From assembly GCA_033439265.1 (NCBI GenBank), contig JAVTVX010000034.1:9269001-9333000 (forward strand): a DNA stretch of 64,000 nucleotides, in the 5' to 3' direction. This stretch comes from Dillenia suffruticosa (taxonomy: Eukaryota > Streptophyta > Magnoliopsida > Dilleniales > Dilleniaceae). The notes under the pieces were generated by a model. That model worked only from the letters and a program-made list of their open reading frames with translations, did not search any database and had not been told where the DNA came from. A program made the translations under genes and the position numbers. Position 1 is the first letter of the stretch. Each line of letters opens with the position of its first letter. This document shows positions 46,031-58,262 of the stretch, in pieces.

Positions 46031-47040
46031 TAAAGTTTGATATCTACAAAAGGCAAAATGGTTAAAGTATTAAATAACATTTAAGGGTCATGTCTAACAT
46101 TATAAGAAATGTGAAATTAGTTGGTTATGTCCTTTCCGATGAAAAGGAAGTTCAAATTTCAATTTGATTCCTTCTAGTCAAGTGGAAGCATTTGAAAGTT
46201 AATTTAACTCACAATATAGTGCAAAAACTTTCTTGAATGTTACTCGCCACATCAAGCTTGAAGATGAGTGGCTCAGTGCTTCAAGATCTACAGTTAATAT
46301 TTTTGCTGTAGAGTCTAATTTTAAGAGAGTTTCGGACTCTAAGTATAATAGAAAATGGAACAAAAGCAAGTAAGGAAAGGAGATTAGAGATTAATCATAA
46401 AAGAACAACCCTAGATATAAGAACAGATTGAGAGACATTTATAGATTTTTATTGAATGTCTTCTGGTAGGAGATAATGTAGAGAACAGTGCAAGAGTAGA
46501 GGTTAGAGGAATTGACACTTACAAATTGGAGTTACAAAATCGTCGAATTCTCATTCTGTATGATATTCTCTACGTGCTAGAAATTCGATAGAATTTAATA
46601 TTTATTCTTGTTCTTTTTGAAATATGACTATGTTTATGAACTTTCAAAGAGATAGAGTTAGTTTGTATTATAAAGACATGTATATTGATTCTAGACAATT
46701 TGTAAATGGTTTTATGATCTTGCAATGTGATGGGCGAATTTTTAACTATTGTGTTGAACATTGTCTTATTGGCAAAATAATAAGAAAACAATTTAGAAAG
46801 GCCTTACAGACTGAATTTCTACTGCTATTAGTCCATTCGGATATTGTGGTCCAATGAATGCAAAGGATAGTCATGGAACTGTGTGTTTCATTACATTCAT
46901 AAATGATTTCACACAATTTGATCATATTTATTTGATTTCTCAAAAACATAAAGTACATGAGTGCTTTAAATATTATATAAATGATGTTGAGAATCAAATG
47001 GATAGGACAATCAAGACTATTAAAATGGATGGATGACGTG
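46030..47040 (+). pseudogene. Copia-4 gag end, protease and integrase remnants
   Basis: A zinc-knuckle-like stretch lies near 46085-46140. From about 46840 the translation reads FGYCGPMNAKDSHGTVCFITFINDFTQFDHIYLISQKHK..CFKYYINDVENQMDRTIKTIKMDG. This matches the integrase core from the first catalytic region to just before the second catalytic motif, which is replaced by a stop (G-stop-REYLS). Many stops occur. Confidence 0.7.
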
Positions 47041-48019
47041 AATATCTATCAAATCAATTAAAAATTTGTGTAATAAAAAAAGTATAATCCGACATTTGAT
47101 AATTTCTTATATATCTTAGAAAAATGTTGTTGTAATGAAAAAAGAATAGAATATTATTGGATATGATAAAATTCATGATGATGTAGGCTAAATTAACGAT
47201 TTTCTTTTGAGGGGATGTCTTGTTGATTGCACCTAATATTTTGAACAAAAGTGCTTTTAAAGTCAGTATCAACGATGTTATATGAACTTTCGACTAATAG
47301 AAAGTCGTGTCTGAGTGGTCTTAAATTTTAGAAATCGACTGTCTGTATTTAAGATCTTTCAATAAGTCTAGAAAATTGGATCCTGTGGAAGTAAAAGTAT
47401 TTTTATAAGATATTCCAATTAGTCTAAAAATTACATGTAAAGATGGAGCAGCAATTGAATCATGAGCTGTCGTATTTTTGGGGAATGAATATCCTAGCAA
47501 AGATAACGTAAAGGGCATAGAGTCTTTGTTTAAATTAGTTAATTCACAAGATAACTCTATCCGTAGAGGATCATTGAAATCGCAAGAAAATAATGTTGGT
47601 CCCAGTGGGAGGAATTCAAACTCTAGTGATCCAATTGAATTTCCAACTCGAAAAAATTTAGGAGCACGGTGCCCAATAGTTTTTTTGAGAATAAAGGACA
47701 CGCAATTATTATTTTACAAAAGATGAAAAAAAGTTTAAGAACGTAAATAAAACTCTATTTTATCTTATCAAGGATGAGTAGATAAAAGTGATGGAAAAAA
47801 TAATTAGAGTTAATGAGATCTAACCATGTTTGAGAATTGGTTGAAGTTCTACCGGGGCACTAATTATTGAAAATAAGTCGATTTTCAAAACGAAATGTAA
47901 GCAAATAGAACTATTAAGAGGTATAAGTCTCAAATGGTGGTAAAAAGTTACACAGTAAAAATGGATATTGGTTGTGATGAAATCTTTTTCCAATAGTGAG
48001 ATTTATCTTCATTCACGTG

Positions 48020-49250
48020 TAGTTGACAATAATGGTCAATTTGGATTTAAAATTACGTCAGATGGACGTGAAAATTGTCTTTCTCAATAGAGAATTTGAG
48101 GAAGAATTTTGTAGGGTACAAGCAGATTGTTTTGTCACTAAAGGTCAGGAAGACAAAATATGTAAATTGAGTAAATCAATTTATGGTTTTAAACAGTTTT
48201 GGAGATAATGATACTTAAGATTTCACAAAATTGTGATCTCTTGCGATTTCATCATGATAGATTAAAAACCATTATATTTATGTGAAAAAATCCGATGACA
48301 AGTTTGTAATCCTATTACTATATGTCGAGAACATATAGTTATTCTCGAATGATAAAGAGTATGTCTTTCAGATTTTAAAATGATTGTCTTTCAATTTTTG
48401 AGATAAAGAATATCAGTAAAACAAATTGAGAATCAAAACTCATATAGAGCATTTCAAGAGATTATTGAGATTATCTTAAAAGTTTTATATTATAAAAACA
48501 TTGAAACAATGCAAAGTTGAAAACTACAAGTTCATTGATACTCATATGACTAGAGACGATAATTCAAGTGATGAAATGTATCCGAAAACTTCTATAGAAA
48601 TAGATAAAATGTCCAAAATTTCATATTCTAGCACGGCTAGGAACTTGATATTTGCTATGATGTGTACTCGTCCTGATATTTATCATACTGTGAGTTTGGT
48701 CATTAGGTATCTATCCAATTTAGGAAAGAGTAATTAGATTACTATGAAAAGGATAGTGAGATATCTGAACGGAACTACAAAACGTTTCCTTTTGTTATCA
48801 AGGAAAAGATCTAGTATTAAAAAGATATATGGATAGTGATTGGGAAGGTGATTTAAGTGAGAGAAAATTTATCTCTGGTTATATTTTCTTGTTCAATGAT
48901 AGCATTATCCCATGGAGTGACAAAAAACAAATTTGTATATCTCTTTTTATGATGGAAGTAAAATATGTAGCCTATGCTTCTGCAGTTTAAAGAAGAAGTT
49001 TGGTTGAATAGACTTTTTTGCAAAATTTGATAGTAGTAAGCAATTTGGTGGGAGTTGTATTATGATAATTAGCTTTTGCTTAGGTTGGAGACTTCAAATA
49101 TGATAACAAAACCAAATATAGACACAAACATCAATCTTGTCAGATACATGACTGAAAAGAAGGAAATGACACTGAAATATATGGTTACACATTTGATGAT
49201 GGCTGATTCTTTTATAAAAACAGTACCTAAAGATATGTTTGTGTGACATA
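48020..49250 (+). pseudogene. Copia-4 reverse transcriptase and RNase H remnants
   Basis: RT: VNLDLKLRQMDVKIVFLNREFEEEF, KICKLSKSIYGFKQ, then an active-site box at 48321-48332 reading YVEN instead of YVDD and followed by a stop. RNase H: SYSSTARNLIFAMMCTRPDIYHTVSLVIRYLSN (48620-48730), YMDSDWEGDLSERKFISGYIF, and the terminal MADSFIKTVPKDMFV near 49200. The family is the same as Copia-6 at the right edge. Confidence 0.78.
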
Positions 49251-49279
49251 TTTGATTATTTGGTTTGTGTAGGTCGTGA

Positions 49280-50387
49280 CAATATTTGCAATTATAATTG
49301 TGATTGTATATAATATACATAATATATATTATGTTATACTCATATTTATTGATATTTAAATTTTATTTTTGTATTCAAAATTCTTATATCTATATTTGAA
49401 GGTATGTCGCATAAATTTTAGAGATTGACTCTCACACACGAACAATTACCTCTAATGTCTATGTAATATATAGATATGAGACAATGTTAGTTCATGGTAG
49501 ATTACCATATATCCCGTCTTAATTAAATACTAAGATGAGATTATAGGTTATATTATATATATGGGAATCGAAATAGATTCGCCGCGATCCATTGAACTTG
49601 TCTAATAGTCAGGTGTGAGTTTTTTTTTATATTGCGAAATTTTTTGAAAATTTGTAAGAAGGAAAACTCAGATTAAGTGTTGTATATACTTGAACTAAGA
49701 ACTATATGATACATTATTTTGGAAAAAACAAAAGACATACGCTTCCTGATATGAAAAAAGAGTATTGTAGTACGTATTTCATACCACGTGTGTTTATGTG
49801 ACTATATGGATAAAGAGATGGTGCATCCCTCTTCATCTCGTTATATAAGACCCAGAGATTTATATTCAATCTCAATTTATACCCTTAAAACTTTCCTCTA
49901 TTTTTTAAAATTTTATTTTTGTGTTATTATTTTAGCATATCACCAAAAAACTATAATTGATTTGGTTTGACAATGCATGTTTAAGAACACAGTTAAGATA
50001 AAGTGAAAAATTAATAGTATGAAAAAAAACTGTTTTTGACCAACACATTACTCTGTATTCATATTCTGGCCAATTATGTCTATAACTTAATGTTTAGAGA
50101 TGTAATTGTGAACATATGAATGGATTTGAGTCAAATATACTCTTACATTGTTTTGAGAGATAATAGATACATTGACTATATCCGGTAAAAGAGATTTGAG
50201 GTATACCGAAATACAATATTCTCATAGTCGCATGGATATTGAATTGTTATATATTTTTAACAGGTGTATAGCTACAGAACTCTTAGTATTCTTATGGGTC
50301 ACATGATTCATTTGCTTGTATGAAATTGTTATTCGATTATAGCGATTAGGTTATGTGCAAATTTAGCCCTCAAATATAAGTAGGAGA
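49280..50387 (+). other. Copia-4 3' tail between RNase H and LTR, conserved in Copia-6
   Basis: About 1.1 kb of AT-rich sequence. Blocks such as GTACGTATTTCATACCACG (49772), ATAAGACCCAGAGATTTATA (49845) and the following 130 bases recur in Copia-6 on the opposite strand (62060-62300). The frame at 49788-49970 and the minus frame at 62215-62015 share RDLY..FLKFYF..IIL...K, but this may simply be nucleotide similarity. TATATAAG at 49840 resembles a TATA element. Confidence 0.6.
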
Positions 50388-50887
50388 TGTTGGAAAATTG
50401 GGCAAATCCGTTCATATAGGTAAACCCGACACAAACCATTAGTTTGAAATTTGAAAAGGGAGAGATGGTAACCTTCCTCAACCACCTCTCCCTCTCAACT
50501 CCCTCTCTCTCTAACTCTCTAAAAAAAAAAAAAAAAACGAAGAAGGCTACCCCATAATTTTTGTGAGACACGTGAATGGGTAAGAAGAAAAGCAAGGAGC
50601 ATTGTTGAGTGTAAAACATGAAAAAGGGCATATGTTGAGAGTGTGTGTACCATCTTTTGAGAGAGAGAATAAGAGAAAAAGCAACAAGGAAAATAGAGAA
50701 GGTTTAAAGATAGGATTGATCATTATAACCTTATTTGGATTGTGAATAATAAAAGATGATCTGATTTTATATTATCTTCTCAATCCTGAATACCCAATCG
50801 GTAAAAGAAGTAAATAATTTTAACCCATTTAATATCTAAAAATTTAACATAAGAAAAAATATTTGTTGATTTGTTTTAAAATCTTCA
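50388..50887 (+). repeat. Copia-4 3' LTR
   Basis: TGTTGGAAAATTGGGC ... AAAATCTTCA, preceded by a polypurine tract and followed by CAAAA. It is longer than the 5' LTR. Confidence 0.85.
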
Positions 50888-51049
50888 CAAAATAAAATCA
50901 GGAATCTTATTAAGTTGTCAAAAAATTTTAAGTGCATCAATTGAAAATGGATCTTTAAAACTAAGCATGACTTACATGGCAACTGCGAACATCATAAAGC
51001 TAAGCTCGTTCACAAGGGGTATACTCAAAAACATCATACAGAATAGTTA

Positions 51050-52090
51050 TGTTTTTGGTGGCTAAGTATGATTTAGAGTTATACTAAATAGATATGAAAA
51101 TAATATTTCATAATAAAAATCATAAGGCCGAAGTTTATATAGATCAATCCAAAAGTTCCTCAACCAACAAAAAAAGGCTGTATGGTGCGTAAATTTAAAA
51201 GGTCAATATATGGACTTTAAGCACACTTCCTGATAATGGTACATTAAATTCAATTGAATGATAACTTCTTTTGAATTTGAAGAAAACAATGTTAGGTACA
51301 TATATCGAAAGATCATATCAGTGGAAGTAAATTTATATTTTATGTGCTATATATTGATGATATCTTATATGCTGCATAATATAGGAGACAAAAAGATTTT
51401 ATCTCAAAAAATTTTTAAATGAAAGATATGAGATATGCATCATACACCATACCAACTGAACATATTTCGTAATAGATCACAAAGATTAATGGGATTGTCC
51501 CAAAAGACTTAAATCAAAAAACTTTTTGATTGATTTCGTATCAACATGTGCTTAGTTGGAACAATTCCAATTCAGAAAGGAGCCAAATTCAATTTTATAT
51601 AATGTCTAGAGAATGATATAGAGTGTAACACAACGGAATTTTTTCCATATACTTCTATTGTAAGTAGTATGATGTATGTTGAAACTTGAACAATATCGGA
51701 CATTAGCTTTCTTGTTGGGATATTACACAGATTTCAAAGCGAGCCTAGCATAGAATATTGGCAAACTACAAAGAAAGTGATAAGGTACTTGTTAGGAACA
51801 AAGGATTACATGGCCATGTACAGGAAATCCGATCAGATATTTGGATTTTGTTTGGTGTCTTGATGGAAGAAAGTCAATATGTGGCCATCTTTCCTCTTAT
51901 TAATGGGAGCAGCTTTATGTTGAAGTGTGTGTGTTACTGACTTACATTAGTATTTTGTTGTTCGTTGTGATAGTCCACACATGATGTTCTGATTTATTGA
52001 AAAGAGAAATTTATGAAAAGAATTAATGCAGACCATGAAAAATATGTGGAAGGAAATACGTTATATAAAGAGTATGACTCTCAACTCGTA
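51050..52090 (+). pseudogene. Copia RT and RNase H fragment (separate element)
   Basis: Shifting frames read YDLELY, IDMKIIFHNKNHKAEVYIDQSKS, a YIDD box near 51352, YVETCTRPDISFAVGILHRFQSEPSIEYWQTTKKVIRYLLGTKDYMAMYRKSDQ and KKVNMWPSFLLLMGAAL. No LTRs, gag or integrase accompany it. It lies directly outside the Copia-4 target duplication, so Copia-4 probably inserted near or into this older copy. Confidence 0.8.
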
Positions 52091-52149
52091 TTTAACAAGA
52101 TCTCAAATATAATTAATTAATGTAAATGAAAAAGAATTAATTTTTCTTT

Positions 52150-53204
52150 TATAATTAAAAAGTTTCGAATTCAAAATTTTTATAAAGAGAAAGGTGGACG
52201 GTACTAATTGAATTACAGTTTATCGATAAAGAATTAATTTCTTTACATGCACTTTATGATCGTGCTATTGAATAGTTGAATGAAATTTTAATTTTACACC
52301 AATCACATAACTCTACATGTTTTTATATGTTATATTTTGTAATTGGCATTGCTTTTATATGTTAACCTTTCTTGACTTATTTTAGGGAAAGTGTACTTTC
52401 CAGAACTGGCAATTGAGACGGACCGGCCCAAGCTCAGTCCATTTTGAAGGGTCGAGTTTGGATCCATTTAGACTCATTTTAATTACGGGTCAAGTTCGAA
52501 TATTAATGGGCTCAATCAGTATAAAAATTAAATATTATTTTAAGAAACAACCAAATTCGACCTAAAACTTTCCCAAATTTCTGGAGAGCATTTTTTTTTT
52601 TTTCAAGTGGATGGATTGGCACGTGGATACTCCACCTTTTTCCTTTTTCCTTTTTCCATTTTTATCCCCTTCCCTATCCCCGAGTTGTATGTACATTTCT
52701 CAAGAGAGAAAGTGAGAGAGAGAGGGTCTCTCGTTCTTTACAGCAACTTTCCCCTTCTGCATTACAAGCCCACAAAATCTCTACAAAACCCAAACCAAAC
52801 CCTGCAGTCTGTTCAAGAATAGATTCCAAAAATGTACAATTTCAGGAAAATCGAGACCGTTAGTCAATGGGTTCCCTTCTTCACCGTTGATCCATGTGTT
52901 CCCTTCTTCATCAGAGAGAGAGAGAGAGAGAGAGATTTCTTCTTCAATATGACGTTACCCTGTAAATATTGAACACATTCAACCTCGAGAACGGCACAGC
53001 GGCCGGTAGCAGCTCGATCTCCCCTTGCTCCTCTATCTCGTCCTCCATCTCCGTCGGCACCCTGCTCCATCAGCGTTGGAATCTAAATACGGAGACGGAC
53101 TATCGGATGGTTTTGAAACTTCAGATACTGGATTTAAGGGTTGTCTGTGTGGGGGTGACCACCCAAAGAGTCCTCTTGAGATCATCATCTTCACTGGAGA
53201 GCTC

Positions 53205-53236
<32 letters not shown>

Positions 53237-53412
53237 TTGGTTTTTTGGGTTTAAATCGAGCTCGGGCCTAACCCAACATGACACTAAGATCCTTTTAATT
53301 TTTTAGGCCGAGCTCGAGTATTGATTCATCTAGCTTTCTCAAGCCGGGATCGGACCCATAAAATATTAAACAGACCGAGCTCAATCTCCGTAAAGCTCGA
53401 CTTAGCCTACCC
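52150..53412. other. Non-coding or captured-fragment region with GA and CT microsatellites
   Basis: (GA)n at 52913-52935 and (CT)n at 53212-53236. A plausible leader precedes ATGTACAATTTCAGG at 52831, but the frame stops quickly. Frames at 52969-53271 and 53025-53306 are Ser-rich and contain ESKYGDGLSDGFETSDTGFK, which I do not recognise. Flanking parts (52420-52520, 53250-53400) are rich in GAGCTCGG/GGTCGAGTT phrases, as seen in some plant repeats. Confidence 0.3.
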
Positions 53413-53427
53413 TACTTAGCCCTTTAT

Positions 53428-53627
53428 TTATTTTTTTTTTGGTACCATGCTTGGCCATCACCTAGTATTCAGAAATTCATTCAGATTAATCTGAATCGAC
53501 TTCTGCAGAGCTCACTTGGTGGAGACAGATTTCCCAATATTATTTTTTTCGTACCTAGGGGGAGTCGAACTCCCGACCTGATTAAGAGAAGAAAGTACTC
53601 ATCTCACCTACAGCAACAAGTATTGGT
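53428..53627 (-). repeat. SINE-A copy (minus), full length, 15-bp target duplication
   Basis: TACTTAGCCCTTTAT (53413-53427) and TACTTAGCCCCTTAT (53628-53642) flank it with one mismatch. On the minus strand: TAGGTGAGATGAG (A-box-like), GGGAGTTCGACTCCC (B box), CCTAGGTACGAAAAAAATAA, CGATTCAGATTAATCTGAAT, TGATGGCCAAGCATGGTACC and an A-tail. 200 bp. Confidence 0.92.
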
Positions 53628-53672
53628 TACTTAGCCCCTTATGCTTTCACGTCATGACAATAAATTCACTCA

Positions 53673-53854
53673 CAACCAAACTTTTTTCAGTTGAATAGTT
53701 AGACTTTCTAGCTCTTAATCAGAAATCACATGTTTGAGTTCTAAAAATAGTAAAAAATGATTTGAGAGAGTCAACTTTTAAAAATGGACTCCACAATACT
53801 CAAACCAAATTAATCGGATAAATTCTGGATACCGGTAGTAAAAACAAAAAAAAA
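53673..53854 (+). repeat. SINE-A copy (plus) with target duplication
   Basis: AATAAATTCACTCA (53659-53672) and AATAAATCACTCA (53855-53867) differ by one T. It contains ATGTTTGAGTTCT (degraded B box), CCAAATTAATCGGATAAATTCTGGATACCGG and an A-tail. It sits 45 bp from the minus copy, making an inverted pair. Confidence 0.85.
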
Positions 53855-54000
53855 AATAAATCACTCAGAGTAATTTCAAAATTTCCACTTTGCCCCCTTG
53901 TTTTTTGCAAAATTTGTCAATTTGCCCACCCTACAACTCTTCCTTCTGTAAAGCAAGTCTCAAGAGTTGTCCACTCTCGAAATCCACCGTCTCCGTGTGG

Positions 54001-54152
54001 GGTTTTTACCAAATTAACATTAAAATAAATAAAAATTATTTAACTAAGCTTTTTTTTTATTCCCAAAATCACGATTTCGCACTCACAAAATGCGAAATCA
54101 CAATTTTTTTAATATATTAAAAAAAATTGAAGAAAAAAAAATTTATTTCGGC
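54001..54152 (+). repeat. MULE left terminal inverted repeat
   Basis: Inverted match to 58877-59009: ACCAAATTAAC, AAAATAAATAAAAATTATTTAA, an internal palindrome TTTCGCA..TGCGAAA, and TTTTTTAATATATTAAAAAA, then TTGAAGAAAAAAAA. Confidence 0.88.
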
Positions 54153-54370
54153 TAAGGAGGTTTCACCCTCACCCTATAGTGGGTTGCTCAAGTTGGGGCA
54201 GAGAGAATGTGGAAGACATTCCGGATAGCTCTGCGACGGTAGAAAATATTACGAAAGTAATGGGTGAGGGTGGTGAAAGAAATATTGGTTATTACACAGA
54301 GCTATTGAGTAGTAGACAAATTGGAAATAATTGGTTATAGTATGGTGCATTTCTTTTAGATAATATTGCT

Positions 54371-56181
54371 TTGGGGGCTAGTACGAGTAGACCCTACGAG
54401 GGGCAAGAGACAGATCCAGTAGATACATTTGTTGTTGAGGAATCGAAGGTTGAAATTGATGATGAGCAAAATGTTATTAATGAAGAAAATGAAGCTGTTG
54501 AAGAGAAAGAAAATCGGGTTGTTGAAATGGAAGAGGAGATACCATACTTACACAATATGGATGAAGGAGCAATGATGGTTGATGACTATAATGACTATGA
54601 TCATCCAACGTGGGATAATGATAGAGTTAAAACTTGGGATGGTCTTTGCTTCAAAAAAGCAAGTTCAGCATGCTGTTAAATGTTTGTCAATGCGAGAGAA
54701 CAAGTACTTTAAAGTCCATGAGAGTTGTCGAAACATATGATTTGTGAGGTGTTCTTTCTATCATGAGAATAATTGTTTATGCCATATTCGGGCTAGAATC
54801 AAGAAGAGTCATAACTTTTGGGAAATAACTAGATTCCAAGGGAAACACACGTGTTTCCCTCAATTGTCATCGGAGTATCATCCGAATGTGGATTTAAAGA
54901 TGGTGGGTCATATGATTAGAAGTCACGTAAAAGAAAATGTTGATTACAGAGTGTGTGACGTGATTGAGGATATGAGAACGTACGGGATAAATTTATCTTA
55001 TAAAAAGGCTTGGACGGGACGTTGAAAATCTATTGAAATTGTGTATAGTAATTGGGAGACTTCTTACACATTGTTGTCATAGTTTCTTGATGCTATGCAG
55101 ATAAGTAATTCTGGAACAGTTGTTGATTGGAGGTTTACAGAATTATCGGGAGATAATGAGAGAGTTTTTCACTCAGTTTTCTTGGCGTTCAATCCATGTA
55201 TCAAATCATTTACACATTGTAAACCGGTGATTAGTATTGACGGCATATTTCAGTATGGGAAATATAGGGAGAAAATCTTAATTGCAGTTGGAGCCGATGT
55301 AATGAACCACATTGTTCCATTGTGTTTTGCTATTGTCGATGAAGAGACAATTGTTAGTTAGGATTGGTTTTTAGAAAACTTGAGAGTGCACATTATTGGT
55401 AATCAGCACGGAATCTGTTTGATATTAGATAGAGCGTCCGGTATAATGCGAGCTATGGAGTGGAATGCTAATCTTCAACCACCACTTACCTACCACAGAC
55501 TTTGTTTGCGTCATGTGGAAGCCAATTTTAGTCAGCGATTCAAGAATAAACCACTATCAGAGTTGACGCATCAGGCCATTGAGCAAAGATAAATCCGAAA
55601 ATTTTTTGCCGTGATGAATAAGATAAAGAGCTTAACGAGCCGACTTATAGGTGGTTGATGGAGATTCCGCTTGACAAATAGACTTTGTGTTATGACGGTG
55701 GGCATAGATGGGGTAACATAATGACCAATCGATCGAAATCATTTAATGGGTGCTTAAGGGTGCAAGGAAGCTGCCAATAACTGCATGTATTCAAGGGACA
55801 TTGTATCGCTTGGTTCGATTTTTTAATAAGAATCGAGAACAAGCACCAAATAATAAAAGGGACGGAAATATGTGGCTAACAAATGTTATGGAAAAATTGG
55901 TGAGAATTGAGCAAAAAGCGAAATACCATCGTGTTATTGCGTTTGATAGATACATGGGTGAATATGAGGTTATCACAGGATATTACGATGGAAGGGGTGG
56001 AAACAACCACACGGTGCTCTTACATGTCCCATCATGTACATGTAGGAAATATACAATATTTAAAATTTCTTGTTCGCATATGTGGAGAGTTTGTGCGGAT
56101 ATGGGTCGGGAGTTTAGGACATTTGTAAATAACCTGTATAGTTGCACACCTGTCTCAGTCTATTTGGGAGATCGGCATTGA
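54371..56181 (+). pseudogene. MURA-type MULE transposase pseudogene
   Basis: Parts in order: an acidic N-terminal segment (54371-54625); a frameshift near 54625; the MuDR N-terminal zinc-binding region (MVFASKKQVQHAVKCLSMRENKYFKVHESC, RCSFYHENNCLCHIRARIKK, WEITRFQGKHTC); the DDE domain (PVISIDGIFQYGKYREKILIAVGADVMNHIVPLCFAIVDEET; then LILDRASGIMRAM and CLRHVEANF); and a C-terminal SWIM zinc finger (CTCRKYTIFKISCSHMWRVCADMG, about 56035-56105). At least five nonsense codons interrupt it, including TGA near 54738 and 55023 and TAG near 55078 and 55359. The ancestral product bound the TIRs and cut and rejoined DNA. Confidence 0.88.
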
Positions 56182-56221
56182 TACCCCACTAGAGGTGTGA
56201 CGTTCGGATAGTACGTTTTGG

Positions 56222-58262
56222 ACCGCTCGACCTCTTAATGTTAGGATACAGGAGATTTTGTTACGTGTTTGGTTTTACGGCTTGTATAAATGTGGCTACA
56301 TTACTTATGATCATGCTCTTATTACTGCATTTGTAGAGCGGTGGAGACAGGAGACCCATACATTTCACTTGCTCGTTGGGGAGGCTACGATTACATTAGA
56401 GGATGTTTCTGTCCTACTCGGATTACCTGTCGATGGAAATGAAGTTATTGGAGTAGATTACTCGCGTTCTATTGCTGAGTGGCAGAACCTTTGTCGTGGC
56501 CTACTTGGTTTTTATCCTGCACCCGAGGACTTTTTTGGTGACCGTCTTAAGACTCAGGCTATCTCGGATTTTCTTCGTTCGCATCCTCTACAGCCGGACG
56601 ATAATGCGACAGTAGTGCATTTCCGCGTACGCTGTCGTATTATACAGTTGTTGGGTAATATTTTTGGGGATCAGTCGGGTTTGAGGGTTAAATTATGTTA
56701 TTTAGACCTTCTACAAGATTTAGAGTGCACTGGACGATACAGTTGGGATAGTGTTGTATTGACGACGCTTTACAGAGCCAAGTGCCGGGCTTCCGTTGAT
56801 GGCGTTAGACAGATCTGTGGTCCGATTTTACTTATCCAGATGTTTTCGTATTCATTTTTTTTCTTCATTAACGATAATTGGCATTAATATTAGATAGCAC
56901 ATTTCATATATTTTTGTCTTATCAGCTTTGGACATGGGAGAGAGTGCCCATGTTTACCCCCCATTAGGCGTTACCATATTGATCCGATGCTTTCTGCTCC
57001 TCACCTACCCGTAGGGCTTAGAGGATCTCTGTACGTATTTTGCATTTCTTTTCTTTCTATTTTATCTCTATTCTATTTATTTTGTTATATTGCTTAGTTG
57101 ACATTATCTCACTTCTATTAAGTTGGGATGTTCCGCGTAGCTAGGTACATACAGGGCAGTTCGTTATTAGAACGTACAGAGATCAGCTCGATCATATGCG
57201 AGATATAGGCGTGAGTATAAATTCCCTTTTATTAATATTGCCTTTGATATCTATACTTTTTACTAACACATAATTTTATTTTGTAGTTCGTTTGGATGCC
57301 CTACTCGGATGCCGACTTGACGACGTTGCCCTCGTATTGTTTCGTCGGCAACGATATATGGCGGACCGAGATTCCCTTGATTTGTTTTGAGATCGTTGAG
57401 TTTCATTAGCCCCAAAGGGTAATGAGATAGTTCGGACTCCTGCACCGTGTTTCTTTGCCTATATCTATGGATCGGGAGTTACACCAGACAGATCTATGCA
57501 GGAGGCACGGGACCAATTGGGCGCGAACACATGTCGTACACTTGCAAGTATAGGAAAACTGTATATACTACATTACAGATGGCGATGACACTTTCGGTGA
57601 GCCAAGGACCACGCCTCAGTATATGCGATGGTATCGTCAGATCACCCACTTATATATTGCGTGGCCTACCCATCGTTATCAACAGGGATACCGACACACA
57701 GCGACACAAATGGAGTATCTCACAAGTCAATGCATGTTTATCATTTTTTGGGGTTTCATAGTTTATATAATGTTTTATTTTTTTCCATCTTTTGCAGTGC
57801 TATGAGTTGGAAAACATGCACCTAGTGATCTCGAATATACTTGCTGAGGAAGAAGTGGATTCAAGATTTACACAGTTTAGAAATGCATCATGGCGTGCTC
57901 GTCAATATGTTGATCATGTGCCATTTCATGAGGATCGTCATTCGACATTTGCACGTATGGATTTACCTTTGACCTCCTGTGCTGCGGAAGATTATGATGA
58001 CGCGACGGAGCTGTTGCCATCATCTTCCTACCCGATTCCTACTCCGACTCCAGTTTGTACGGAGGATGTCGATGAGCCGCCGAGATTTAGTGTTTATGAG
58101 TGGAGACGTCGGTATCCTCGGCATTCAATTGATGTTCCTCCTCGACATTCAATTGATGTTCCTTCTCCAGTTGCATTTCCAGATGTTGATGAGGGTGTAC
58201 CTTTATACGATATACCTCCACCTGCACCTGGTAGACCAGTTCGTATACTCGTGAGATGTTAG
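56222..58262 (+). pseudogene. Plant mobile domain (MAIN-like) gene of the MULE, five-exon structure with stops
   Basis: Exon 1 (56222 to about 56840) carries the PMD start: RIQEILLRVWFYGLYKCGYITYDHALITAFVERWRQETHTFHL, then GEATITLEDVSVLLGLPVDG. Later exons are supported by splice signals: 56926-57030 (LWTWERVPMF; GTACGT donor), 57123-57210 (FVIRTYRDQLDHMRDIG; GTGAGT donor), 57287 to about 57725 (FVWMPYSDADLTTLPSY..PQYMRWYRQITHLYI) and 57798-58262 (TTTTGCAG acceptor, stop at 58260). The last exon encodes an acidic Pro-rich tail with a doubled RHSIDVP. In-frame TAG codons near 57141, 57407, 57428 and 57553 make it a pseudogene. Host relatives MAIN and MAIL1 act in silencing and genome stability. 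Confidence 0.85.

Larger units (their letters stand above)
43476..50887 (+). mobile_element. Copia-4: Ty1/copia LTR retrotransposon, highly degraded
   Basis: LTRs at 43476-43794 and 50388-50887, a primer-binding site, a polypurine tract (AAGTAGGAGA, about 50378-50387) and an exact 5-bp target duplication CAAAA (43471-43475, 50888-50892) define the element. Integrase, RT and RNase H remnants appear in copia order at 46840-49250. A 2.2 kb stretch after the primer-binding site does not read as gag and may hold a nested insertion. A 1.1 kb tail separates RNase H from the 3' LTR. RT reads YVEN at the active site. Confidence 0.88.

Noticed and set aside
52430..53410. A possible hAT- or MITE-like element with GAGCTCGG-rich ends carrying a captured gene fragment
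   Set aside because: The ends do not form a clear terminal inverted repeat and no target duplication was found.
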